The position numbers and the translations under genes were made by a program. A stretch of 64,000 nucleotides of DNA from Romanomermis culicivorax. Taxonomy: Eukaryota > Nematoda > Enoplea > Mermithida > Mermithidae. Each line of letters opens with the position of its first letter. Position 1 is the first letter of the stretch. Positions 34,313 through 46,556 of the stretch are shown piece after piece. A model generated the notes under the pieces. That model did no database searches and was not told the DNA's origin. It was given only the letters and a program-made list of their open reading frames with translations. The DNA is taken from positions 248,001-312,000 of the forward strand of contig CAWUHX010000214.1 of assembly GCA_963922205.1 (NCBI GenBank), written 5' to 3'.

Positions 34313-34643
34313 AAGTCCCTCAGTTATACAATTGTTTAACCATGTTTCTGTACAGAAAACAATATAAAAATCTTGGGTATCGAGTAATACTTTAAGTTCA
34401 CCAAGTTAGCACACAATACTTCTAGAGTTGAAGAGAATAAATTTAAGAAGTTTCAAATCTGAAATTGCTTTGGGGGCTGCTACCTACCCATAAATGAATG
34501 AAGCTAATTTTGACACAATACAATCATGACCATAATCAATTTTCAATTTTTGTTCACCCTGACTGGTGCATTCCTTCAATTCCGATACAAGTTTGGGACG
34601 TGGCTTTCACTATAAATACAATAAATCGGGCCTAGCAAACAAA

Positions 34644-34991
34644 TTAAAAAAAAGGTTGATCATCAACCTGCTTTATGATGTGGTTTATCAATTTAATAAG
34701 TTGTGCTTTAGTGGCAGAGTTCGAACAGCAAATTTTTAGGAAGTGTGGTTTGCTGGGTATGTAGGGACCCTCATGGAAAACTTTGATGATATCAGAATCA
34801 TCCATGTTGTTATCTGATTCGTTGTTATAGGCGGATACTAGCTTTTGTACTTCAGTTAAGTCATCTTTCAAATCAGGTAGGCTGAAAAGTACTGCATTGT
34901 ATTTTTTACTTTCCCATTGGATCCCATCCTGAATTAAAGTTTGTAGATAAGATATGTCAAAATCATGGGTATTAGTGGAGCTGGTTGACAC
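34644..34991 (-). pseudogene. LINE ORF1-like protein fragment
   Basis: 115-residue minus-strand frame starting MSTSSTNTHDF and ending by a stop near 34644. It has YNAVLFSLPDLKDDLTEVQKL, an acidic middle, and SKPHFLKICCSNSATKAQLIK, which looks like an RRM-type RNA-binding fold of LINE ORF1 (a beta strand, an EV-K-L helix, then a KP-x-FLKI strand). It lies just upstream of the endonuclease in the same orientation, as in CR1/Jockey LINEs. Length is short, so it is a partial or minimal ORF1. Confidence 0.5.
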
Positions 34992-36309
34992 CCATTAAAC
35001 ACTATTCACACTATAAAATATACAAAATAGAAAAGATACAACACTGATGTACGTTCATTTTAACAGGCAAGCTATGCTGCCATCAACAGAAGGAAGGTGA
35101 TTCTAGCAGCCATTCCTCGAGGCTGTATTATGTGCATAGTTTTTAGTAAATTTTTCCTCCCAAAAAGAATAAAAGAAGAACAACAAAAACTGATATAAAA
35201 AAGTATAGTGTAAAAAAATTCTAACACAAAGAAAACTAGAATAAAAAAGGTGCAGGAAGAAGATGCAGAAATTGACAGTACATTATTTAATACAATGATG
35301 TGATCTTCAATCATGATTTTTTTCTATGTATTGCTTCTGCTACCTTGCCCTGTTGTTTAATAAAGATGACCGGCTAAATTTTGTAAGTGGGTTCCTGGCA
35401 GAGGTCCCCAAGGTAGGAAATTTAGATTGGGGTAAAATCCTAAATTGTAAGGGTAGTACTTGAAATATGCTGTGACCTGTCTTTTTTTTGCTCCCAACTT
35501 TTTCCAGGAGGGGGTGGTGTAGTGCTTTCACCACAAATCAATTCTCAATCACAACTTACAAAAAACAACTTCAATGTAGTAATTATATGCATAGAATAGT
35601 CCCACTTTGAAGATTATCATGTCAACTGATCCCTGCACATTTCAAGAGTCGGGCACAACATACTTTTGGATACATTATTTGAACCAGCACCTTCAGGAGT
35701 ATGATCTTATTCCATCACTGATAAGGGTTGGAAAGTATTATTAATCCCACTACATTATGAACCACGAGTTTGAAACCAGGTACCACTACTGATCTACATC
35801 AATGGACCTCCTATGTCTCAACTCATAGTAGGAAAGTATGCCACAGCTTGGGTAACCATGTGCACACAGAAAGGAAAGAGAGCATGAAGATGAAGAATTT
35901 TAAGAACATAATGTTTTTCTTCCCAAGGGGCAATTTTTTGATAAATCACATATACATAAGTCATTATTTGATCTCCCAATTATATATATAATGATTTCCT
36001 ACAAGTAGTATATATTACACAAGTTACATACTTTCCCATTATCATTTGCTCAGTAAATGTGTCAAAAACACCAGTGAGTAATTTGTCACAAGCACACATT
36101 GTGCAATTTTTCTTGAATTACTATAACCTACTGAGGAGAGAATGAGTTCTACCAAAATTTTTTGCTATAGTGAGCTGTTTTTATGGGGGTAGTAAATGAA
36201 TTTCCAAATCTAAGACTGGGGTAATACCCCCCCCCCCCATGAGGTGCTCTGGTTTCCGACCTTCAGCCTCATTACTGTGAATGAGTTGTTTGTTAATTTT
36301 GAGCATGGA
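34992..36309. other. Region upstream of the LINE, no gene
   Basis: Short open frames on the minus strand (35072-35534) have no protein-like signature. A C-run sits at about 36223-36237. It may hold the LINE 5' untranslated region up to about 35060. Confidence 0.4.
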
Positions 36310-36525
36310 TTTCTGTGACTAGTGAGTAGACATTTATTTTTCCTTTAAAATTTTCCTTAGGCTTAGGCTTAGGGTACAGCAGCTGCACCTGAAGGGTACA
36401 GCAGCAGCACCCGAAGGATGCAGTGCTGTTGAGGCTCTTCCAAATGAAGTTGTTGGTTAAAATAGTATCAAGGGTCTTGAAGAAATATAGTGTTTATACT
36501 TTCTGGTGAAATTGAGCAGTGGTAA
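36310..36525 (+). repeat. Dispersed repeat R, copy 2 (empty site)
   Basis: Matches 30690-30844 plus 31284-31330 in the same orientation, with an extra tandem GGGTACAGCAGC unit near 36397. It supplies the pre-insertion sequence for the MITE. Confidence 0.7.
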
Positions 36526-37388
36526 ATGCATCAAGTCCATAGGCTGGTGGACCAGATTCGATTCTTGAACTTGAAGTAGGTAGAATTTATCTGTAGTGAC
36601 AAGGAGTATATGACAAGTGTGCAGATTTTATGCAAATGTGTTATGTATTCTTTTATGTATATCTTATAGCTTGTACATGTTAAACGGGTGTCAACCAGCT
36701 CCACTAATACTGGTACATGCATTAGGCCCATAGGCTGGTGGACCAGGTTGGATTCTTGATGTAGGTAGAATTTTTCTGTAGGGGCCATTCCATGCTTTGA
36801 AAATGTGCTGCTTGGCTTTCTCAAGTGTCAAACTACTTGAAAAAGCCCAATTTGAGCAAATTTAAGAGTTTCAGCTAAAATATACTCATTGCGAGACCTC
36901 AAAAATTTTTTCCAAATTCCAAATTTTTTACACATCATAGTGCAGATGTGGAAAAAACAGATGTTGGGAATCAAAGCACAGCCGGTTCAAAACACTGTTA
37001 TTTTTCCCCAAGTAGTGCTTTTTAGAGTGATATTTTTTTCTCTTCTGAATGATATTTTTTCATTACTTTTTTACAGGCTTTGAAAATATGGTTTTTTTGC
37101 ATTGAATGTCACAAAATTTTAACCAAATCAATGTCTCATTTGCTCAGGAAAACATGGAGAATAATGAGACACAAAAGAAAGGACAGGACAGAGAAAGGAT
37201 GATATGAGACAATAGATTTTCATAAGAAATCAGAGGTGCTTTTAAAGAATAATTTAAAGCATAATGCGCTCTGCCATAATTCATTTTAAGGTGTTCACAT
37301 TACTTCCACAACATTTTAGTGGCTGAGTTTCCAGAAATTCAGATCAAAAAAGCAGTATATTTAAGTATAATTCACATGTTACAAATTC
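36526..37388. other. Non-coding stretch with a short direct repeat
   Basis: No gene. Two copies of CCATAGGCTGGTGGACCAG...TTCTTGA...GTAGGTAGAATTT lie at about 36536-36590 and 36728-36775. Between them, 36687-36711 repeats 25 bases of the LINE ORF1 start region (see findings). Confidence 0.5.
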
Positions 37389-37787
37389 GGGTATCACTAA
37401 TCGGCAGAATCCACGTGCAGATGCAGATGGCGGATATGGTCTAATCAGCAGATGCGGATATTGCCAGTGGAGAAATATCCGCATATCCGCTCCCTAATGG
37501 GGGGATGAAAAAGACAGAATCGGCCTTTTTGGAGCCGATATTGACGTCTAATCAGCGGATACCAAAAATGTGCATATTCCCCATTGGCATGTCTAATTGG
37601 CGGATATGTAGTGCAGATATGCAGATATTTTGTTTTCAACTGTCAAATATTTTTTTGTAGCTCCCAAGATTTTTGGGGCATATGCACGTCTAATTGGCAG
37701 ATATTGTTGTGCGGGATAGCTGAGAAATATCCACCATCTGCACAATGTCTAATCGGCGGATATGAAGTGCGGATATGCGGATATAAA
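37389..37787 (+). repeat. Left terminal inverted repeat of the large transposon
   Basis: GGGTATCACTAATCGGCAGA inward. It contains about seven copies of a motif like CTAAT(C/T)GGC(G/A)GATAT, alternating with its reverse complement, likely transposase-binding sites. Confidence 0.75.
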
Positions 37788-37839
37788 AAAATTTAAAAAA
37801 ATTCTAAAATTTTAAAAGGATTGAACAACTGCAAGGTTT

Positions 37840-40800
37840 AGATCGATTAGAACAGATAGAACAGTCGCTAAGTCCTTGACTTAAACATTGAATAAAGCAG
37901 GGACATGTTCGATAACTGTTTTGTTTGTTCAAGTCCTAATGTGCGTTTATCAGTCGAAGAATATAAACATGAGGAAAGCAGTTAAACATCATGTCTATGG
38001 GAGAACATAGAATAAATGCTGGTATAAAAATAAAGATATAAAAAGGAATGAACAACCGCGAGGTTGGTATGGTTTTGTGCTTGTCAATATATGATGGAAC
38101 AGTTGTTAAGTCCTCACATTTTATGTTCATCAATATATGATAGAACAGTTGTTAAACTGATGATTTTCCTCTTTGGTTTGTTCATATCCTACTGAGGCTT
38201 TTTCCCTCACATGTAAATAAACAGGAGGGAAGTGTTGAAACATCAAATGTATGGGTTAACACAGAATAAAATCGTGCCTACTGAAAAACGTTTAAAATGC
38301 AATAAATGCATTTCTATCTTTGTTGAACTGCAAAAGGTTTGAACAACTAGCAGGTTAGAATGAGCAATTGAGGTAAGCCATCAAGGCTCATTTTTGGATA
38401 GAACAGTCATTAAATCGACGACAAACCTGTGTTGTTGGTTCAAATCCAAATGAGGCAATTTCGGCCACATGTATATAAGCATGCACAAACATGTGTAACA
38501 TCATATCTATGGGAAGACAATGAATCAAAAATGTACTTTACTGAAATCTAAAACTTAAAAATTTATGACTTAATATTGAAGTGTGTTCAAAAAAATTTAG
38601 TGCAAAATGTAAAAGGTTTGAACAACTGCCAGGTCAGATAAATTTTTTCAATGTTTCCATAATTGACAAGCTGACATTATTATAAGTGGTAAATGCCAAA
38701 ATAGGTAGATAGAGCAGCTGTTAAATCGTTGATGTTATATTCCTGTTTGGTGTGTTCAAAACCTAATTATTTTTATTTTTCAAAGTATATAAACAGGAGA
38801 AAAGTGTTGCAACATCATATTTACGGGTTAACATAGAATAAAAGCAAGTTTAATAAAAAGTTTGACCTAAAATTTAAAAAGATTGAACAACAACCTTCAA
38901 TCCTGGACAAAATCAGTCCGATGTTGCACATCAGATAGATAGAACAGTTGTTAAGCCTTCGATGTTGCCTTCTTGTTTAGTTATGGGATCAAAATTCGAT
39001 CTATATGAGATCATTATTCGGTTGGTTCAATCACATAATGAAGTCTATTGTGGAAGTCTATATAGAGAAGAGAAAATCATTGAAACATCGTATCTATGGG
39101 TTGACAAAAAGAAAATGTGTATAAAAAATTTCTTTACCTGTGTCTATCCGTGTATAAATTTTTTATTTGAGCAAACAAAACCTGGTTTTATTCCATGTAG
39201 TTTACCAATGTGGATCATGAACCAGTTTTAATGCAAATAACCATTTATGTTTATGCAGCAGTTGGTAGATACTGCAGATATGTCATTTGTATGGTATGAC
39301 ACATTGTAAATTTTTGTGTATGTGTATAAAAAATGTTAAAAGTAAAAATGTTGAATGACCACCACAAAACATTATCATGATTGCCATAATTGGCAATGGC
39401 GGAAATCGGCAAATTGATAGAACAGTAGTTAAGTTTAAGATTATTCCCGTTTGGTCTATTCAAATGCTATTGATTTTATATCTGTCACATGTATATAAAA
39501 AATACAGAAGTGTTGAAACATTGTAGGTAAGGGTTGACATAGAATAAAAGCATGTCCATTATCAAAAATGCAAAAGGATTGAAATACCGCCAGGTTGGAT
39601 GAACTACTGCCATCTTAATGTTACCAGAATCGACAAAGTGATAGAACATTTGTTTAATCGTCTATAATCCTGTTTTGTATGTTCAATCCTAATGAACAAA
39701 TCGGAAGAATGTATATAAAGATGAGGAAAGTGTTGAAACATCACGTCTATGGGTTTGGATGGAGTCTAAAAAAAATTTAACCTAAACACTAAAGGATTGA
39801 ACAACTCCAAGGAAAGACAAAGCAATTATAAGTTGCCGTAATCGACAAAATAAACTTTGATAGAACAGTTGTTAAGTCGATGATATTAAATTCCTCTTGG
39901 GTGTTCAAATCCAAATAAGGCCATTTTTGGGACATGTATATAAACATGAGAAAACTGTTGAAACATCATATCTACAGGATGAAATGGTACAATGGCACTC
40001 ATAATAAAAAAGTTAGCCTAAACTTTAAAAGAATTGATAAACTGTCAGGTCAGATAAACTGGTTCGATAATCCTGTTATCGACCAAGTGATAGAACAGTC
40101 ATTAAATCATTGTTCCTGTTTTGTTAGTTCAATTCATAATGAGTCTGTGTGCCTCACATGTATATGAACATGACAGAAGCACTGAAACATCATATATATG
40201 GAATAACATAGAATAAAGTTCGAATTTATACCAAAATAGTCGTATCCACCCTTTATATCCGCCGATTAGGGTTTTGCATCCCTAATTGGCAGATATAATC
40301 GGTGGATATCAGTTAAACTTATTTCTTCAAATTTTGTGCAATTCTGGAATGTCATGCTGGAATATCTTTTATCATATAATTATTAATTTTAAATTGTTAT
40401 TAATCAGAATATATTTTTTGTGCGGAATATTAAATCGCAAAAAGTAAGGAATTTTGTTCAATGTTAAAATAGCTTGTTTACCCCTAACTTTGATGTTTCA
40501 ACAGGAAAGTTGAAAATATATATGTCTTCATTTCCTGCACATATAAGTCAATGATTGAAATGGAAGAACTGTTTTTTTGCATGATGTCAAACTGCAAAAG
40601 GTTTGAAAACCTCCAGGTTTTTCAAACCACGATTATCCTGTTTTGTTATTCCAAACCTAATGAGTTCTATCGGGCACATGTATATAAAGTTGAAAAACTG
40701 TTGAAACATCACAACTACGGGATCAAATAGAATAAATCGATTATAAAAAAATTGAGTGTATTACATTTGAAAGAAAGAGTTAACTTGTTTTAAAACTAAA

Positions 40801-41660
40801 CTTTTAAAATGGATTAAGTACATTTGGAGGTTTGCAAAAGGTTAGAACAACCTCCAGATTGGTTGACCATTTAAGGTCATTTTTGGATAGAAATGTTGTT
40901 GAATCCTCGATCATCCTGTTTGGTTATTTCAAACCTAACGAGTTCTATCGGCCACATGTATATAAAGTAGGGAAAACTGTTGAAACATCACAACTACGGG
41001 ATCCAATAAGATAAATCGATTATAAAAAAATTAAGTGTATTACATTTGAAAGAAAAAGTTACAAATCATATTTTATTATTTCCACTGCCTCAATTGTCAT
41101 ATCCGCCTTTAATATCCGTCAATTAGTGATGAAAAACCCTAATCAGCGGATATAATTAGTGGATATATGTCTCCTATTCTGTTCAATGTTAGAATAGCTT
41201 GTTTACCTGTAACTTTGATGTTTCAACAGGAAAGTTGAAAATATATACGTCTTCATTCCCTGTACATACAGGATAGAACAGTTGTTAAATCTTTGAGACA
41301 AAGTTTAGCCTGTTCTATTTTTGTAATTTTTCCCAATTTCTTTCTAGTATTTGTTGATATTGTTTTTTAGTTGTTTGTTAATCAATCCATTTCGAAAATA
41401 TTGGAATTTTTTACAAAACTATAGTTTTAAAATGGAATAAGTGCATTTGGAGGTTTGTCAAACTGCAAAAAGTTTGAACAACCTCCAGGTTAGATGGAGC
41501 AACTGAGGTAATCCATCAAGACTCATTTTTGGATAGAAAAGTCGTTAAATCCTTGATAATCCTGTTTAGTTATTTCAAACCTAATGAGTTCTATCGGCCA
41601 CATGTATATAAAGTAGAGAAAACTGTTGAAACATCCCACGTACGAGAAGACAAGGAAACG
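37840..41660 (+). repeat. Tandem array of about 13 diverged 200-300-bp units
   Basis: Each unit has, in order: GGATTGAACAACTGCCAGG, then GATAGAACAGTTGTTAAGTC, then CCTGTTTGGTTGTTCAAATCC, then CACATGTATATAAACATGAG, then GTTGAAACATCATATCTATG and TAGAATAAA. The GTTGAAACATCA block occurs near 37979, 38235, 38490, 38808, 39078, 39508, 39729, 39957, 40180, 40700, 40978 and 41625, with a partial copy near 39270. GGATTGAACAAC and GTTGTTCAAATCC are inverted partners, so each unit could fold with a loop of about 100 nt. Short open frames in it (for example 38962-39231) are incidental. Confidence 0.75.
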
Positions 41661-42129
41661 TTTGTTAAAACATTGAAAAATACTTATGCATTTGGAATGT
41701 TTTAGTATGATCTATTTTCTCTTTGAAAACGTTAAAATTATTCGCCAAAAAAATCAACTCTGCAAATTTATTATCCAAATGCCTTATTTCGAGGTCAGTC
41801 ATGCAAATGTGTGTGAGGATGCTACTTTTATTTCTGTAGAATGTTGGTGTCTGTGGCTTTTTTTATTGATACAAAATATGTAAAAAACAAAACAATGAAA
41901 ATGTGCAAAACAAAACAATGAAAATGTACAAAACAATAATGTAAAAATTTACAACAACTCAACAACTTAAGAATAATGAAAGTTCTCTGTCAGTAGAACT
42001 TTTAATCAAGTCTTCAATAATTCTTGTTTTTTGGGAAGGAAATATTCTTCTCCACTTTTGATCGAAACTCTCAACAGTTTCAGCTACTGACAGTAACAAA
42101 TTCTAAACACATTTAGAAAAAAATATCGT
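41661..42129. other. Non-coding stretch after the array
   Basis: No gene supported. It contains two tandem copies of ACAAAACAATGAAAATGT (about 41886-41925). Confidence 0.4.
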
Positions 42130-43025
42130 GACTTATGGTGTGACCTCGCTGTCGGGCCAAGGCCGCTAATCTATCAGCTTCTTTCCTGGCGTCCTTTTTC
42201 CTTTTCCAGTCGGCCCACTTGGTTAACAAATTAGGTAATGAGCGCACGAGGTATCCCTATGCGTATCCAAAAGTCCAGTCCTTTCGGGGGTTGTATTTGC
42301 AGGTCATCATCATGTAACCGCACATGAATTCGAACATTTGGGCAGTTTTCCTATTCTCGCTTATAAATGCGATATTGTTTTTGTGGTAATATTCCTACAG
42401 GAAGTAAGGCGATCTTGGCAAAGGCATAAACCAAAACTCGAAAAATGTTGTGGCTTATGTGCAGATGAATTAGCACATGATGGCAACCGAGGACTAGAAA
42501 TTGACAACAATGTAAATGGGATGTATATTTTTATACAAAGTTTTATGTTACGTATACCTTTAAGTCCAAATTTTTTGGCATAATTTGGATGGTGGTAATG
42601 CAAATTGTCCATAAAAGAAGGTAGCTGCAGTCCATCTCGGAATATTGATAATTTCATTTTTTCACAAAATTCGCCCCTTCTTGAGATGGTGGTATCCGAA
42701 AAGCAAATTTGTGTTTCTGTAACATAAATGTAACAAAATGTATATGTCCACACAATCATTTGCAATGTTTACCTCCCCGCAAGTTATCAAACTTTTGTAC
42801 TCTTTGGCAAACAAATTTGAGCATTTCTTGGTGCTTGCTCTGAGGAATGTTAGAAACAAATATTTCGGCCCAATCAGTGACATAACTTGTCGGAGGGGTT
42901 ATGTAAACAGTGCAATTTTCCTGGTAAAATGCTGGAAGGCAAACAATACCAAATTCCGTGATAAGGTCTTTGCAAATGCTGATTGTGATGGCATTTGGGG
43001 AGGCCAAAATTTCTAAAAAAGGCAA
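42130..43025 (-). pseudogene. Unrecognised multi-exon gene of the large transposon
   Basis: Minus-strand coding segments that look real. One at 42756-43025 has PNAITISICKDLITEFGIVCLPAFYQEN and YVTDWAEIFVSNIPQ. One at about 42560-42720 has FSDTTISRRGEFCEKMKL and DNLHYHHPNYAKKFGLK, followed by a GGTATAC donor. A C-terminal exon at about 42130-42390, after a CTGTAG acceptor, has YYHKNNIAFISENRKTAQMF, WADWKRKKDARKEADRL and a basic helical tail, with one TAG. I do not recognise the family. It lies just downstream of the helicase in the same orientation and may be its partner or a separate protein. Exon joins were not all resolved. Confidence 0.4.
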
Positions 43026-43289
43026 TTGTCAGTAAATTGTTAATTTAATTTTTATGTTATGTTCATCAAATTTCTCACTTTGCACAACCGATTGTTGTTG
43101 TTCAGATTCAATTGCTCCGATACAAGGCCACAACCTTTTGTGAGGTAATAATTCAAAATAGCCACTGACGTTCATTGTACACTGATGGTCAATAGACCTA
43201 TAATTCAAGATCTAACTATCCCCAAAAAGTACCAAATTTAAAACGATAGGTGTAAAATTACCATTCGACTAAATTGCCCTATTTCTCTT

Positions 43290-44515
43290 GTCCGACATTA
43301 TTGTCCAGTTCTTTGCTTACAAAGGTTCAGCCCTCTTTCAATGAAGGGAACATTGTGGCATTTCCTATGATGAATAAAAGGCATGAGCCCGGCTGATGGC
43401 AACATTCAACCGCTTATAATTTTTGAGGAATCCGATGGAGAAGTAGGGATTTGATCGAATGATATTGTATATTACAATATCAGATTCTTGGCCCTAAAAC
43501 AAATCAACATTATTCATTGGTGTGAACATTACCTATTATTATTTTGTACTTGAAAACGGTCCATGGTGCCAATTGGAACCTTTTTCAACTCATTTTCCAT
43601 TTGGGTAGGGGTGAGGTATCCGTTCTCTAGATATTTCCCTGCCTTTTTTGCTTTGCATTCCTCTAGCACTGTACTGTGCAGCAGTTTGACCTGGGTGCTG
43701 TATGAAGTAATGATGATAATATCTTTGTTTTTGAACTTTTGTAGACCGATCAAAGTGGCCACCAAATGGACAACAGCTCTTGCTTCCTTACCATTTTGTA
43801 TAGAGTGAGAATTATCCTGCGATGATTCTTGTCCAGTGACATTGACCCAAGCTATTGGGAACCCGCTTATCACTGTTGGATAATTCGTCATGGGAGGTAT
43901 CCATCATCTGGAAAACCATTTACATTACTTAACAATGAAATTCATTAATATTAAACATTACCTTTTTTAATGCCATTTTGAACAGAATTGCTGTATGTTA
44001 ATTTACTGACCAGGCTTCCGATCTCTGGATGCATGGGATATTGTTCATTATGCAAGGCATACAGCAAATGCATGTTGTGAAGGCATTCGAATAATGTTTG
44101 ACCATAGCCCAACTCTTCTACTTTTTTGGATGTGATGCAAGGGCCCAATTGACACAGATCACCCAAGAGAGTAATCTTTATATATGTAAAAAGATGAATA
44201 GATAAAATTGTGAGAATCACAAAACTTACTCATCTGCTAATATGAAGACGCGTCAATGGTATGAGCATTGCTGTATCAGTATTCTGAGCCCCTTCATCAA
44301 TGACAATTGATTTAAAAAAGGTTCCAGTCAATCGTGAGTCAGCAGCACCATTGCACGTTGAAAAAACTATGTGGAATTTTGAACGTAATAGTAATTTTTC
44401 GTACTTGAACAAGTCCGAATCGGCCTCCCTGTCCTCCTTTTTTGTTAAAGGCCTTCCATGTTCCAGGCCATACTTCAGTAGAATTCGTTGACGCCATTGT
44501 GGCTTGCTGTTAGAG
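43290..44515 (-). pseudogene. SF1 (UPF1/ZNFX1-like) helicase, C-terminal two thirds
   Basis: ATP-dependent nucleic-acid helicase. Minus-strand exons show motif II as VIDEGAQNTD (about 44290), motif III as LLGDLCQLGP (about 44160), motif IV region QYPMHPEIGSL (about 44030), then IAWVNVTGQES and TSYSTQVKLL (AAA_12-type domain). Motif V/VI is restored across a clean 56-bp intron (43494-43549): DRFQ joined to GQESDIVIYNII, then NYKRLNVAISRA. A frameshift near 43395 precedes a LFIIGNATMFPSLKEG end. Walker A is not present, because the 5' end stops at the repeat at 44520. A helicase inside a cut-and-paste-type transposon is unusual, though Helitrons and some Academ elements encode one. Confidence 0.8.
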
Positions 44516-44519
44516 TAAA

Positions 44520-44880
44520 TGTTAAAAAAAGGTATTTTTAAAAAAAAATTTCAAAAATTTTGAAAACTTTCAAAAATTAAAATTTTTTGAAAAAATTTTA
44601 AAATTTTAAATTTTTTCAAAATTCACTTTTTCCTGGTCCAACAACAATAAAAACACCAAACAAAAGCAATTTCCTACACCCAGGAGCACTAAAAAACCAT
44701 CTCCGCCGATTTGGCAGAGATCACTTAGACTTACTTCCTGGAGCCAATTTTGACTTTTGGACCGTGGGACTAGTACCCTAGCATCTCAGTTATGGTTCCT
44801 ATCCCAAAATTTAAAAACTTTAAAAATTTAAAGTTTTTAAAAAAAATTTTGAAAAATTTTAAAAATTAAAATTTTTCCTA
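44520..44880 (-). repeat. Inserted repeat M, copy 1
   Basis: AT-rich ends (AAAATTTTT runs) around a core with CACTTAGACTTACTTCCTGG, GACTAGTACCCTAGCA and TATGGTTCCTATCC. This is the reverse complement of 47410-47810. It separates the helicase 5' end from the transposase. Confidence 0.65.
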
Positions 44881-44903
44881 CAAAAATATTAACCAAATTC
44901 TTG

Positions 44904-46491
44904 GATTGTTTACTCACCAGAGGTATTTCAACAGCAAGAAATACAACACAAGATGCACTTTTCAATTTATTCCAATTCATGCGTGAAGGCAAAAACCAAT
45001 TTGTTCACAAATTTGAGGCAAGTTTAAAAGACTTGGCTGTTAAATGCATGTTCAACCAAATTGACACAGTTGTGGAAGAGAGCATTACGGATTACCCCAA
45101 TGAACCTTTAATTTTACTGTATGATACAACCTTTCAACTGGGCTATTTTTATGCCTCTGCCCTTATCATGCGCCCCAGATGCCTCGTCCATGAAAACATC
45201 ATACTGGTAGCCGTTTTACTGCACAAACAAAAATTTGAGCAAACCCATTCAATGTTCATGAAGTGGGTATTTGAACGACTACCTACAGCAGTAACTACTG
45301 GAAGAGTACAAGTCGTTTTCATTACCGATTGCGAATTCGACTTCCGAAGCCTGACAACAAACTTAAATCATGTATATTGCTGGCGACATTTAATTGAGAA
45401 CCTTAAACACCAAATCAGCCAAGTTCTGTCATTACCCAAAGATTTGCAGAACATAATTATCGAAGATATTTACAGTATCTTGAAATCGCATACCTCCAAT
45501 TTGGCAGAGCAAAAGGCCACAGAATGCAGTGAAAATTGGCCACAAAGCTTCTTGGACTACTATTATACCTTGTTGGCCCCAGCAATTCCTCGAAGCGGTC
45601 ACTGGGTATTGGAACCATTGCGAATGTTTTCCCTCATTTCTGGTGAGTGTAATGTTGCTTTTTCAATAGAAATTTTATTTTTCACTTCAGGTGTAACCAC
45701 TAATGCTATGCTAGCAAAAGTTTCAACAACATCATAAAGTCTTGGACTAACTGGCGAGAAATGCCTTTAGATATTGCTGTACTCACTTTTTACGACTTAT
45801 TCGAGTATTACCCCATGGAGATTGGGCGATTTCACCCTGAAGCCACACATTACTATACATCCATCTTGGGAAATGCCCAAATGAGAAAGCATGGGGCCAG
45901 GTAACATTTTGCAATTTGTTTGTTACAGGAACCTTGCTTCACAGATACCTCTAGTGCAAATGCAAGAACCACCACCCCTTGTACCAGGGGACGTCAACGC
46001 CCAAATGGGACTATCCCAATACCTCGTTGTCAAGAATCTTGTACCTCTCGTGCCAGACAAACAGGTAATAAACTTTAATATTTGTCCTATTTGAAAATAT
46101 TCACAATTTTCTACATTTACAGGTATTCATTGCAGAAAACAACGAAAAGAAGTATTTGGTTCAGTTTCAGCCTTATACATGCACCTGCGGTGTTTGTCAA
46201 CGCCACCATATTCTGGCTGCTCGCATTTCTTGTGGACTCAAAACAAAAGTCAAAATGACAAAAAATATTATGACACTATGGAAACAAGAAAAACGAAAAG
46301 TAAGCCGAAAGCCCACCAGTCGCAAAGCACCAAAAGTGGATGACTACAAAGATGTCAAACCATGAAGAAAGGAAACCGAATTCAAGAATGATGATGACAA
46401 CTTCGAGATTCCAGTGGACACACCTGCCATGCCAACACAACAAGTTTTCAATTTTCAAATTTCAAAGAAATATGCACAAATGAGAACTTAA
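44904..46491 (+). pseudogene. MULE-like transposase with SWIM zinc finger
   Basis: DDE-type transposase that cuts and joins the element ends. Exon 1 (to 45642) contains LLYDTTFQLG (first Asp), VVFITDCEFDF (second Asp) and CWRHLIENLK (the Cys-x-x-His found after the second Asp in MULE/hAT-type enzymes). A 48-bp intron (45643-45690) follows, then SGVTTNA, a frameshift near 45715 and SFNNIIKSWTNW; the catalytic Glu expected here is not visible. After a 28-nt intron (45901-45928) and a 58-nt intron (46065-46122) comes a SWIM-type zinc finger, CTCGVCQRHHILAA. A TGA at 46363 interrupts a basic tail. No ATG start was identified. Confidence 0.75.
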
Positions 46492-46556
46492 TGAGGTATG
46501 TACTACTAATATTTGTTAGGCCTAGCACAAACAATTATAATACATAATAATTCAGG

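Noticed and set aside
37840..41660. True tRNA genes in the tandem array
   Set aside because: A/B-box-like words are present, but no unit forms a 7-bp acceptor stem plus T arm with an anticodon loop, and the B-box word is part of a longer inverted repeat. Kept only as a hypothesis about promoter-like boxes.
37840..41660. CRISPR array
   Set aside because: Units are 200-300 bp, diverged throughout and lie in a eukaryotic transposon; no short identical repeats with unique spacers.
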